This document shows positions 34,201-46,600 of a DNA stretch of 64,000 nt, one piece after another. The notes beneath the pieces were generated by a model. That model saw only the letters and a program-made list of their open reading frames with translations. It was not told the DNA's origin and did not search any database. The first letter of the stretch is position 1, and every line of letters begins with the position of its first letter. The stretch is from Anisus vortex (Eukaryota > Mollusca > Gastropoda > Planorbidae): assembly GCA_949126835.1 (NCBI GenBank), contig CASBPS010000045.1, positions 183,501 to 247,500 on the forward strand, given 5' to 3'. Both the position numbers and the translations under genes were made by a program.

Positions 34201-37200
34201 ACAAATCTGCTGTATTACGGCGAAAAGAGAAGCCAAAACCACAAATCTGCTATTCAAGTCGTTGTACGGCCAGAACAGAAGCACCATTAGCACAAATCTG
34301 CTATTCAAGTCGTTGTACGGTTTGTGGAGAGAGCCAAAACCATAAATCTGTTTTTGTACGGCCAGAAAAGGAGCCAAAACCAGAAATCTGCTTTTCAAGT
34401 CTTTGTACGGTTTCTGGAGAAGCCAAAACCACAAATCTGCTTTTGTACGGCCAGTAGAGAAGCCAAAACCACAAATCTGCTGTATTACGGCGAAAAGAGA
34501 AGCTAAAACCACAAATCTGCTATTCAAGTCGTTGTACGGCCAGAACAGAAGCACCATTACCACAAATCTGCTAGTCAAGTCGTTGTACGGTTTGTGGAGA
34601 AGCCAAAACAACAAATCTGCTTTTTAAGTCCTTGTACGGCTAGAAAAGAAGCCAAAACTAGAAATCTGCTATTCAAGTTGTTGTACGGTTTGTGGAGAGA
34701 GCCAAAACCATAAATCTGTTTTTGTACGGCCAGAAAAGAAGCCAAAACAAGAAATCTGCTATTCAAGTCGTTGTACGGATTGTGGAAAAGCCAAAACCAC
34801 AAATCTGCTTTTGTACGGCCAGAATAGGAGCCAAAACCAGAAATCTGCTTTTCAAGTCGTTGTACGGTTTCTGGAGAAGCCAAAACCACAAATCTGCTTT
34901 TGTACGGCCAGTAGAGAAGCCAAAACCACAAATCTGCTGTATTACGGCGAAAAGAGAAGCCAAAACCACAAATCTGCTATTCAAGTCGTTGTACGGCCAG
35001 AACAGAAGCACCATTAGCACAAATCTGCTATTCAAGTCGTTGTACGGTTTGTGGAGAGAGCCAAAACCATAAATCTGTTTTTGTACGGCCAGAAAAGGAG
35101 CCAAAACCAGAAATCTGCTTTTCAAGTCTTTGTACGGTTTCTGGAGAAGCCAAAACCACAAATCTGCTTTTGTACGGCCAGTAGAGAAGCCAAAACCCCA
35201 AATCTGCTGTATTACGGCGAAAAGAGAAGCCAAAACCACAAATCTGCTATTCAAGTCGTTGTACGGCCAGAACAGAAGCACCATTACCACAAATCTGCTA
35301 GTCAAGTCGTTGTACGGTTTGTGGAGAAGCCAAAACAACAAATCTGCTTTTTAAGTCTTTGTACGGCCAGAAAAGAAGCCAAAACTAGAAATCTGCTATT
35401 CAAGTTGTTGTACGGTTTGTGGAGAGAGCCAAAACCATAAATCTGTTTTTGTACGGCCAGAAAAGGAGCAAAAACCAGAAATCTGCTTTTCAAGTCTTTG
35501 TACGGTTTCTGGAGAAGCCAAAACCACAAATCTGCTTTTGTACGGCCAGTAGAGAAGCCAAAACCACAAATCTGCTGTATTACGGCGAAAAGAGAAGCCA
35601 AAACCACAAATCTGCTATTCAAGTCGTTGTACGGCCAGAACAGAAGCACCATTACCACAAATCTGCTAGTCAAGTCGTTGTACGGTTTGTTGAGAAGCCA
35701 AAACAACGAATCTGCTTTTTAAGTCCTTGTACGGCCAGAAAAGAAGCCAAAACTAGAAATCTGCTATTCAAGTCGTTGTACGGTTTGTGGAGAGAGCCAA
35801 AACCATAAATCTGCTGTGTTACGGCCAAAAGAGAAGCTAAAACCACAAATCTTCTTGTCAAGTCGTTGTACGGCCAGAAAAGAAGCCAAAACAAGAAATC
35901 TGCTATTCAAGTCGTTGTACGGATTGTGGAAAAGCCAAAACCACAAATCTGCTTTTGTACGGCCAGAAAAGGAGCCAAAACCAGAAATCTGCTATTCAAG
36001 TCGTTGTACGGTTTCTGGAGAAGCCAAAACCACAAATCTGCTTTTGTACGGCCAGTAGAGAAGCCAAAACCACAAATCTGCTGTATTACGGCGAAAAGAG
36101 AAGCCAAAACCACAAATCTGCTATTCAAGTCGTTGTACGGCCAGAACAGAAGCACCATTACCACAAATCTGCTAGTCAAGTCGTTGTACGGTTTGTGGAG
36201 AAGCCAAAACAACAAATCTGCTTTTTAAGTCCTTGTACGGCCAGAAAAGAAGCCAAAACTAGAAATCTGCTATTCAAGTCGTTGTACGGTTTGTGGAGAG
36301 AGCCAAAACCACAAATCTGCTGTGTTACGGCCAAAAGAGAAGCTGAAACCACAAATCTTTTTTTCAAGTCGTTGTACGGCCAGAAAAAAAGCCAAAACCA
36401 GAAATCTGCTGTTTTACGGCCAGAAAAGGAGCCAAAACAAGAAATCTGCTATTCAAGTCGTTGTACGGACTGTGGAAACGCCAAAACCACAAATCTGCTT
36501 TTGTACGGCCAGTAGAGAAGCCAAAACCACAAATCTGCTGTTTTACAGTTAGAAAAGAAGCCAAAACAAGAAATCTGCTATTTAAGTCGTTGTACGGATT
36601 GTGGAAAAGCCAAAACCACAAATCTGCTTTTGTACGGCCAGTAGAGAAGCCAAAACCACAAATCTGCTGTATTACGGCGAAAAGAGAAGCCAAAACCACA
36701 AATCTGCTATTCAAGTCGTTGTACGGCCAGAACAGAAGCACCATTAGCACAAATCTGCTATTCAAGTCGTTGTACGGTTTGTGGAGAGAGCCAAAACCAT
36801 AAATCTGTTTTTGTACGGCCAGAAAAGGAGCCAAAACCAGAAATCTGCTTTTCAAGTCTTTGTACGGTTTCTGGAGAAGCCAAAACCACAAATCTGCTTT
36901 TGTACGGCCAGTAGAGAAGCCAAAACCACAAATCTGCTGTATTACGGCGAAAAGAGAAGCCAAAACCACAAATCTGCTATTCAAGTCGTTGTACGGCCAG
37001 AACAGAAGCACCATTACCACAAATCTGCTAGTCAAGTCGTTGTACGGTTTGTGGAGAAGCCAAAACAACAAATCTGCTTTTTAAGTCCTTGTACGGCTAG
37101 AAAAGAAGCCAAAACTAGAAATCTGCTATTCAAGTTGTTGTACGGTTTGTGGAGAGAGCCAAAACCATAAATCTGTTTTTGTACGGCCAGAAAAGAAGCC

Positions 37201-40200
37201 AAAACAAGAAATCTGCTATTCAAGTCGTTGTACGGATTGTGGAAAAGCCAAAACCACAAATCTGCTTTTGTACGGCCAGAATAGGAGCCAAAACCAGAAA
37301 TCTGCTTTTCAAGTCGTTGTACGGTTTCTGGAGAAGCCAAAACCACAAATCTGCTTTTGTACGGCCAGTAGAGAAGCCAAAACCACAAATCTGCTGTATT
37401 ACGGCGAAAAGAGAAGCCAAAACCACAAATCTGCTATTCAAGTCGTTGTACGGCCAGAACAGAAGCACCATTAGCACAAATCTGCTATTCAAGTCGTTGT
37501 ACGGTTTGTGGAGAGAGCCAAAACCATAAATCTGTTTTTGTACGGCCAGAAAAGGAGCCAAAACCAGAAATCTGCTTTTCAAGTCTTTGTACGGTTTCTG
37601 GAGAAGCCAAAACCACAAATCTGCTTTTGTACGGCCAGTAGAGAAGCCAAAACCACAAATCTGCTGTATTACGGCGAAAAGAGAAGCCAAAACCACAAAT
37701 CTGCTATTCAAGTCGTTGTACGGCCAGAACAGAAGCACCATTACCACAAATCTGCTAGTCAAGTCGTTGTACGGTTTGTGGAGAAGCCAAAACAACAAAT
37801 CTGCTTTTTAAGTCCTTGTACGGCCAGAAAAGAAGCCAAAACTAGAAATCTGCTATTCAAGTTGTTGTACGGTTTGTGGAGAGAGCCAAAACCATAAATC
37901 TGTTTTTGTACGGCCAGAAAAGGAGCCAAAACCAGAAATCTGCTTTTCAAGTCTTTGTACGGTTTCTGGAGAAGCCAAAACCACAAATCTGCTTTTGTAC
38001 GGCCAGTAGAGAAGCCAAAACCACAAATCTGCTGTATTACGGCGAAAAGAGAAGCCAAAACCACAAATCTGCTATTCAAGTCGTTGTACGGCCAGAACAG
38101 AAGCACCATTACCACAAATCTGCTAGTCAAGTCGTTGTACGGTTTGTTGAGAAGCCAAAACAACAAATCTGCTTTTTAAGTCCTTGTACGGCCAGAAAAG
38201 AAGCCAAAACTAGAAATCTGCTATTCAAGTCGTTGTACGGTTTGTGGAGAGAGCCAAAACCATAAATCTGCTGTGTTACGGCCAAAAGAGAAGCTAAAAC
38301 CACAAATCTTCTTGTCAAGTCGTTGTACGGCCAGAAAAGAAGCCAAAACAAGAAATCTGCTATTCAAGTCGTTGTACGGATTGTGGAAAAGCCAAAACTA
38401 CAAATCTGCTTTTGTACGGCCAGAAAAGGAGCCAAAACCAGAAATCTGCTTTTCAAGTCGTTGTACGGTTTCTGGAGAAGCCAAAACCACAAATCTGCTT
38501 TTGTACGGCTAGTAGAGAAGCCAAAACCACAAATCTGCTGTATACTGCGAAAAGAGAAGCCAAAACCACAAATCTGCTATTCAAGTCGTTGTACGGCCAG
38601 AACAGAAGCACCATTACCACAAATCTGCTAGTCAAGTCGTTGTACGGTTTGTTGAGAAGCCAAAACAACAAATCTGCTTTTTAAGTCCTTGTACGGCCAG
38701 AAAAGAAGCCAAAACTAGAAATCTGCTATTCAAGTCGTTGTACGGTTTGTGGAGAGAGCCAAAACCATAAATCTGCTGTGTTACGGCCAAAAGAGAAGCT
38801 AAAACCACAAATCTTCTTGTCAAGTCGTTGTACGGCCAGAAAAGAAGCCAAAACAAGAAATCTGCTATTCAAGTCGTTATACGGATTGTGGAGAGAGCCA
38901 AAACCATAAATCTGCTGTTTTATGGCCAGAAAAGAAGCCAAAACAAGAAATCTGCTTTTCAAGTCGTTGTACGGTTTGTTGAGAGAGCCAAAACCATAAA
39001 TCTGCTGTGTTACGGCCAAAAGAGAAGCTAAAACCACAAATCTTCTTGTCAAGTCGTTGTACGGCCAGAAAAGAAGCCAAACCAAGAAATCTGCTATTCA
39101 AGTCGTTGTACGGATTGTGGAAAAGCCAAAACCACAAATCTGCTTTTGTACGGCCAGAAAAGGAGCCAAAACCAGAAATCTGCTATTCAAGTCGTTATAC
39201 GGATTGTGGAGAGAGCCAAAACCATAAATCTGCTGTGTTACGGCCAAAAGAGAAGCTAAAACCACAAATCTTCTTGTCAAGTCGTTGTACGGCCAGAAAA
39301 GAAGCCAAAACAAGAAATCTGCTATTCAAGTCGTTATACGGATTGTGGAGAGAGCCAAAACCATAAATCTGCTTTTGTACGGCTAGTAGAGAAGCCAAAA
39401 CCACAAATCTGCTGTATACGTCGAAAAGAGAAGCCAAAACCACAAATCTGCTATTCAAGTCGTTGTACGGCCAGAACAGAAGCACCATTACCACAAATCT
39501 GCTAGTCAAGTCGTTGTACGGTTTGTTGAGAAGCCAAAACAACAAATCTGCTTTTTAAGTCCTTGTACGGCCAGAAAAAAAGCCAAAACTAGAAATCTGC
39601 TATTCAAGTCGTTGTACGGTTTATGGACAGAGCCAAAACCATAAATCTGCTGTGTTACGGCCAGAAAAGGAGCCAAAACCAGAAATCTGCTTTTCAAGTC
39701 TTTGTACGGTTTCTGGAGAAGCCAAAACCACAAATCTGCTTTTGTACGGACAGTAGAGAAGCCAAAACCACAAATCTGCTGTATTACGGCGAAAAGAGAA
39801 GCCAAAACCACAAATCTGCTATTCAAGTCGTTGTACGGCCAGAACAGAAGCACCATTACCACAAATCTGCTAGTCAAGTCGTTGTACGGTTTGTTGAGAA
39901 GCCAAAACAACAAATCTGCTTTTTAAGTCCTTGTACGGCCAGAAAAGAAGCCAAAACTAGAAATCTGCTATTCAAGTCGTTGTACGGTTTGTGGAGAGAG
40001 CCAAAACCATAAATCTGCTGTGTTACGGCCAAAAGAGAAGCTAAAACCACAAATCTTCTTGTCAAGTCGTTGTACGGCCAGAAAAGAAGCCAAAACAAGA
40101 AATCTGCTATTCAAGTCGTTGTACGGATTGTGGAAAAGCCAAAACTACAAATCTGCTTTTGTACGGCCAGAAAAGGAGCCAAAACCAGAAATCTGCTTTT

Positions 40201-40205
40201 CAAGT
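31273..40205 (+). repeat. 8,933 bp tandem duplication, copy 2
   Basis: Second copy, near-identical to 22340-31272. It shares four derived changes with copy 1 that the third copy lacks: 33815 T, 33944 C, 35470 A and 39421 T. At its right end it continues without interruption into 40206-40680, which matches 52713-53187. This is the original downstream sequence that copy 1 lost to the junction. Confidence 0.92.
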
Positions 40206-40680
40206 CGTTGTACGGTTTCTGGAGAAGCCAAAACCACAAATCTGCTTTTGTACGGCTAGTAGAGAAGCCAAAACCACAAATCTGCTGTATACGGCGAAAA
40301 GAGAAGCCAAAACCACAAATCTGCTATTCAAGTCGTTGTACGGCCAGAACAGAAGCACCATTACCACAAATCTGCTAGTCAAGTCGTTGTACGGTTTGTT
40401 GAGAAGCCAAAACAACAAATCTGCTTTTTAAGTCCTTGTACGGCCAGAAAAAAAGCCAAAACTAGAAATCTGCTATTCAAGTCGTTGTACGGTTTATGGA
40501 GAGAGCCAAAACCATAAATCTGCTGTGTTACGGCCAAAAGAGAAGCTAAAACCACAAATCTTCTTGTCAAGTCGTTGTACGGCCAGAAAAGAAGCCAAAA
40601 CAAGAAATCTGCTATTCAAGTCGTTATACGGATTGTGGAGAGAGCCAAAACCATAAATCTGCTTTTGTACGGCTAGTAGA
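40206..40680 (+). repeat. Tail of the first 12.5 kb unit and its junction
   Basis: Matches 52713-53187 at an offset of 12,507 bp. At about 40680 the sequence changes from a CGGCTAGTAGAGAAGCC monomer to AACAACAAATC with CTTTTTAAGTCC, restarting at the equivalent of 19240. The lengths close exactly: (31273-19240) + (40680-40206) = 12,507 bp. That supports a simple tandem duplication of this size. Confidence 0.87.
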
Positions 40681-43600
40681 GAAGCCAAAACAACAAATCT
40701 GCTTTTTAAGTCCTTGTACGGCCAGAAAAGAAGCCAAAACTAGAAATCTGCTATTCAAGTTGTTGTACGGTTTGTGGAGAGAGCCAAAACCATAAATCGG
40801 TTTTTGTACGGCCAGAAAAGGAGCCAAAACCAGAAATCTGCTTTTCAAGTCTTTGTACGGTTTCTGGAGAAGCCAAAACCACAAATCTGCTTTTGTACGG
40901 CCAGTAGAGAAGCCAAAACCACAAATATGCTGTATTACGGCGAAAAGAGAAGCCAAAACCACAAATCTGCTATTCAAGTCGTTGTACGGCCAGAACAGAA
41001 GCACCATTACCACAAATCTGCTAGTCAAGTCGTTGTACGGTTTGTTGAGAAGCCAAAACAACAAATCTGCTTTTTAAGTCCTTGTACGGCCAGAAAAGAA
41101 GCCAAAACTAGAAATCTGCTATTCAAGTCGTTGTACGGTTTGTGGAGAGAGCCAAAACCATAAATCTGCTGTGTTACGGCCAAAAGAGAAGCTAAAACCA
41201 CAAATCTTCTTGTCAAGTCGTTGTACGGCCAGAAAAGAAGCCAAAACAAGAAATCTGCTATTCAATTCGTTGTACGGATTGTGGAAAAGCCAAAACTACA
41301 AATCTGCTTTTGTACGGCCAGAAAAGGAGCCAAAACCAGAAATCTGCTTTTCAAGTCGTTGTACGGTTTCTGGAGAAGCCAAAACCACAAATCTGCTTTT
41401 GTACGGCCAGTAGAGAAGCCAAAACCACAAATCTGCTATTCAAGACGTTGTACGGCCAGAACAGAAGCACCATTACCACAAATCTGCTAGTCAAGTCGTT
41501 GTACGGTTTGTGGAGAAGCCAAAACAACAAATCTGCTTTTTAAGTCCTTGTACGGCCAGAAAAGAAGCCAAAACTAGAAATCTGCTATTCAAGTCGTTGT
41601 ACGGTTTGTGGAGAGAGCCAAAACCATAAATCTGTTTTTGTACGGCCAGAAAAGGAACCAAAACCAGAAATCTGCTTTTCAAGTCGTTGTACGGTTTCTG
41701 GAGAAGCCAAAACCACAAATCTGCTTTTGTACGGCCAGTAGAAAAGCCAAAACCACAAATCTGCTGTATTACGGCGAAAAGAGAAGCCAAAACCACAAAT
41801 CTGCTATTCAAGTCGTTGTACGGCCAGAACAGAAGCACCATTACCAAAAATCTGCTAGTCAGATCGTTGTACGGTTTGTTGAGAAGCCGAAACAACAAAT
41901 CTGCTTTTTAAGTCCTTGTACGGCCAGAAAAAAAGCCAAAACTAGAAATCTGCTATTCAAGTCGTTGTACGATTTTTGGAGAGAGCCAAAACCATAAATC
42001 TGCTGTGTTACGGCCAAAAGAGAAGCTAAAACCACAAATCTTCTTGTCAAGTCGTTGTACGGCCAGAAAAGAAGCCAAAACAAGAAATCTGCTATTCAAG
42101 TCGTTGTACGGATTGTGGAAAAGCCAAAACCACAAATCTGCTTTTGTACGGCCAGAAAAGGAGCCAAAACCAGAAATCTGCTTTTCAAGTCGTTGTACGG
42201 TTTCTGGAGAAGCCAAAACCACAAATCTGCTTTTGTACGGCTAGTAGAGAAGCCAAAACCACAAATCTGCTGTATTACGGCGAAAAGAGAAGCCAAAACC
42301 ACAAATCTGCTATTCAAGTCGTTGTACGGCCAGAACAGAAGCACCATTACCACAAATCTGCTAGTCAAGTCGTTGAACGGTTTGTTGAGAAGCCGAAACA
42401 ACAAATCTGCTTTTTAAGTCCTTGTACGGCCAGAAATGAAGCCAAAAGTAGAAATCTGCTATTCAAGTCGTTGTACGGTTTGTGGAGAGAGCCAAAACCA
42501 CAAATCTGCTGTGTTACGGCCAAAAGAGAAGCTGAAACCACAAATCTTCTTTTTAAGTCGTTGTACGGCCAGAAAAAAAGCCAAAACCAGAAATCTGCTG
42601 TTTTACGGCCAGAAAAGGAGCCAAAACCACAAATCTGCTGTTTTACGGCCAAAAGAGAAGCCAAAACCATAAATCTGCTGTGTTACGGCCAAAAGAGAAG
42701 CTAAAACCACAAATCTTCTTTTCAAGTCGTTGTACTGACTGTGGAAACGCCAAAACCACAAATCTGCTTTTGTACGGCCAGTAGAGAAGCCAAAACCACA
42801 AATCTGCTGTTTTACGGTTAGAAAAGAAGCCAAAACAAGAAATCTGCCATTCAAGTCGTTGTACGGATTGTGGAAAAGCCAAAACCACAAATCTGCTTTT
42901 GTACGGCCAGAAAAGGAGCCAAAACCAGAAATCTGCTTTTCAAGTCGTTGTACGGTTTCTGGAGAAGCCAAAACCACAAATCTGCTTTTGTACGGCCAGT
43001 AGAGAAGCCAAAACCACAAATCTGCTATTCAAGACGTTGTACGGCCAGAACAGAAGCACCATTACCACAAATCTGCTAGTCAAGTCGTTGTACGGTTTGT
43101 GGAGAAGCCAAAACAACAAATCTGCTTTTTAAGTCCTTGTACGGCCAGAAAAGAAGCCAAAACTAGAAATCTGCTATTCAAGTCGTTGTACGGTTTGTGG
43201 AGAGAGCCAAAACCATAAATCTGCTGTTTTATGGCCAGAAAAGAAGCCAAAACAAGAAATCTGCTTTTCAAGTCGTTGTACGGTTTGTTGAGAGAGCTAA
43301 AACCATTAATCTGCTGTGTTACGGCCAAAAGAGAAGCTAAAACCACAAATCTTCTTGTCAAGTCGTTGTACGGCCAGAAAAGAAGCCAAACCAAGAAATC
43401 TGCTATTCAAGTCGTTGTACGGATTGTGGAAAAGCCAAAACCACAAATCTGCTTTTGTACGGCCAGAAAAGGAGCCAAAACCAGAAATCTGCTATTCAAG
43501 TCGTTGTACGGTTTCTGGAGAAGCCAAAACCACAAATCTGCTTTTGTACGGCTAGTAGAGAAGCCAAAACCACAAATCTGCTGTATTACGGCGAAAAGAG

Positions 43601-46600
43601 AAGCCAAAATTACAAATCTGCTATTCAAGTCGTTGTACGGCCAGAACAGAAGCACCATTACCACAAATCTGCTAGTCAAGTCGTTGTACGGTTTGTGGAG
43701 AAGCCAAAACAACAAATCTGCTTTTTAAGTCCTTGTACGGCCAGAAAAGAAGCCAAAACTAGAAATCTGCTATTCAAGTCGTTGTACGGTTTGTGGAGAG
43801 AGCCAAAACCACAAATCTGCTGTGTTACGGCCAAAAAAGAAGCTGAAACCACAAATCTTTTTTTCAAGTCGTTGTACGGCCAGAAAAAAAGCCAAAACCA
43901 GAAATCTGCTGTTTTACGGCCAGAAAAGGAGCCAAAACAAGAAATCTGCTATTTAAGTCGTTGTACGGACTGTGGAAACGCCAAAACCACAAACCTGCTT
44001 TTGTACGGCCAGTAGAGAAGCCAAAACCACAAATCTGCTGTTTTACGGTTAGAAAAGAAGCCAAAACAAGAAATCTGCTATTCAAGTCGTTGTACGGATT
44101 GTGGAAAAGCCAAAACCACAAATCTGCTTTTGTACGGCCAGAATAGGAGCCAAAACCAGAAATCTGCTTTTCAAGTCGTTGTACGGTTTCTGGAGAAGCC
44201 AAAACCACAAATCTGCTTTTGTACGGCCAGTAGAGAAGCCAAAACCACAAATCTGCTGTATTACGGCGAAAAGAGAAGCCAAAACCACAAATCTGCTATT
44301 CAAGTCGTTGTACGGCCAGAACAGAAGCACCATTAGCACAAATCTGCTATTCAAGTCGTTGTACGGTTTGTGGAGAGAGCCAAAACCATAAATCTGTTTT
44401 TGTACGGCCAGAAAAGGAGCCAAAACCAGAAATCTGCTTTTCAAGTCTTTGTACGGTTTCTGGAGAAGCCAAAACCACAAATCTGCTTTTGTACGGCCAG
44501 TAGAGAAGCCAAAACCACAAATCTGCTGTATTACGGCGAAAAGAGAAGCCAAAACCACAAATCTGCTATTCAAGTCGTTGTACGGCCAGAACAGAAGCAC
44601 CATTACCACAAATCTGCTAGTCAAGTCGTTGTACGGTTTGTGGAGAAGCCAAAACAACAAATCTGCTTTTTAAGTCCTTGTACGGCCAGAAAAGAAGCCA
44701 AAACTAGAATGCTATTCAAGTTGTTGTACGGTTTGTGGAGAGAGCCAAAACCATAAATCGGTTTTTGTACGGCCAGAAAAGGAGCCAAAACCAGAAATCT
44801 GCTTTTCAAGTCTTTGTACGGTTTCTGGAGAAGCCAAAACCACAAATCTGCTTTTGTACGGCCAGTAGAGAAGCCAAAACCACAAATATGCTGTATTACG
44901 GCGAAAAGAGAAGCCAAAACCACAAATCTGCTATTCAAGTCGTTGTACGGCCAGAACAGAAGCACCATTACCACAAATCTGCTAGTCAAGTCGTTGTACG
45001 GTTTGTTGAGAAGCCAAAACAACAAATCTGCTTTTTAAGTCCTTGTACGGCCAGAAAAGAAGCCAAAACTAGAAATCTGCTATTCAAGTCGTTGTACGGT
45101 TTGTGGAGAGAGCCAAAACCATAAATCTGCTGTGTTACGGCCAAAAGAGAAGCTAAAACCACAAATCTTCTTGTCAAGTCGTTGTACGGCCAGAAAAGAA
45201 GCCAAAACAAGAAATCTGCTATTCAATTCGTTGTACGGATTGTGGAAAAGCCAAAACTACAAATCTGCTTTTGTACGGCCAGAAAAGGAGCCAAAACCAG
45301 AAATCTGCTTTTCAAGTCGTTGTACGGTTTCTGGAGAAGCCAAAACCACAAATCTGCTTTTGTACGGCTAGTAGAGAAGCCAAAACCACAAATCTGCTGT
45401 ATACGGCGAAAAGAGAAGCCAAAACCACAAATCTGCTATTCAAGTCGTTGTACGGCCAGAACAGAAGCACCATTACCACAAATCTGCTAGTCAAGTCGTT
45501 GTACGGTTTGTTGAGAAGCCAAAACAACAAATCTGCTTTTTAAGTCCTTGTACGGCCAGAAAAAAAGCCAAAACTAGAAATCTGCTATTCAAGTCGTTGT
45601 ACGGTTTATGGAGAGAGCCAAAACCATAAATCTGCTGTGTTACGGCCAAAAGAGAAGCTAAAACCACAAATCTTCTTGTCAAGTCGTTGTACGGACAGAA
45701 AAGAAGCCAAAACAAGAAATCTGCTATTCAAGTCGTTATACGGATTGTGGAGAAAGCCAAAACCATAAATCTGCTGTTTTATGGCCAGAAAAGAAGCCAA
45801 AACAAGAAATCTGCTTTTCAAGTCGTTGTACGGTTTGTTGAGAGAGCCAAAACCATAAATCTGCTGTGTTACGGCCAAAAGAGAAGCTAAAACCACAAAT
45901 CTTCTTGTCAAGTCGTTGTACGGCCAGAAAAGAAGCCAAACCAAGAAATCTGCTATTCAAGTCGTTGTACGGATTGTGGAAAAGCCAAAACCACAAATCT
46001 GCTTTTGTACGGCCAGAAAAGGAGCCAAAACCAGAAATCTGCTATTCAAGTCGTTGTACGGTTTCTGGAGAAGCCAAAACCACAAATCTGCTTTTGTACG
46101 GCTAGTAGAGAAGCCAAAACCACAAATCTGCTGTATTACGGCGAAAAGAGAAGCCAAAACCACAAATCTGCTATTCAAGTCGTTGTACGGCCAGAACAGA
46201 AGCACCATTACCACAAATCTGCTAGTCAAGTCGTTGTACGGTTTGTGGAGAAGCCAAAACAATAAATCTGCTTTTTAAGTCCTTGTACGGCCAGAAAAGA
46301 AGCCAAAACTAGAAATCTGCTATTCAAGTCGTTGTACGGTTTGTGGAGAGAGCCAAAACCACAAATCTGCTGTGTTACGGCCAAAAGAGAAGCTGAAACC
46401 ACAAATCTTTTTTTCAAGTCGTTGTACGGCCAGAAAAAAAGCCAAAACCAGAAATCTGCTGTTTTACGGCCAGAAAAGGAGCCAAAACAAGAAATCTGCT
46501 ATTCAAGTCGTTGTACGGACTGTGGAAACGCCAAAACCACAAATCTGCTTTTGTACGGCCAGTAGAGAAGCCAAAACCACAAATCTGCTGTTTTACAGTT

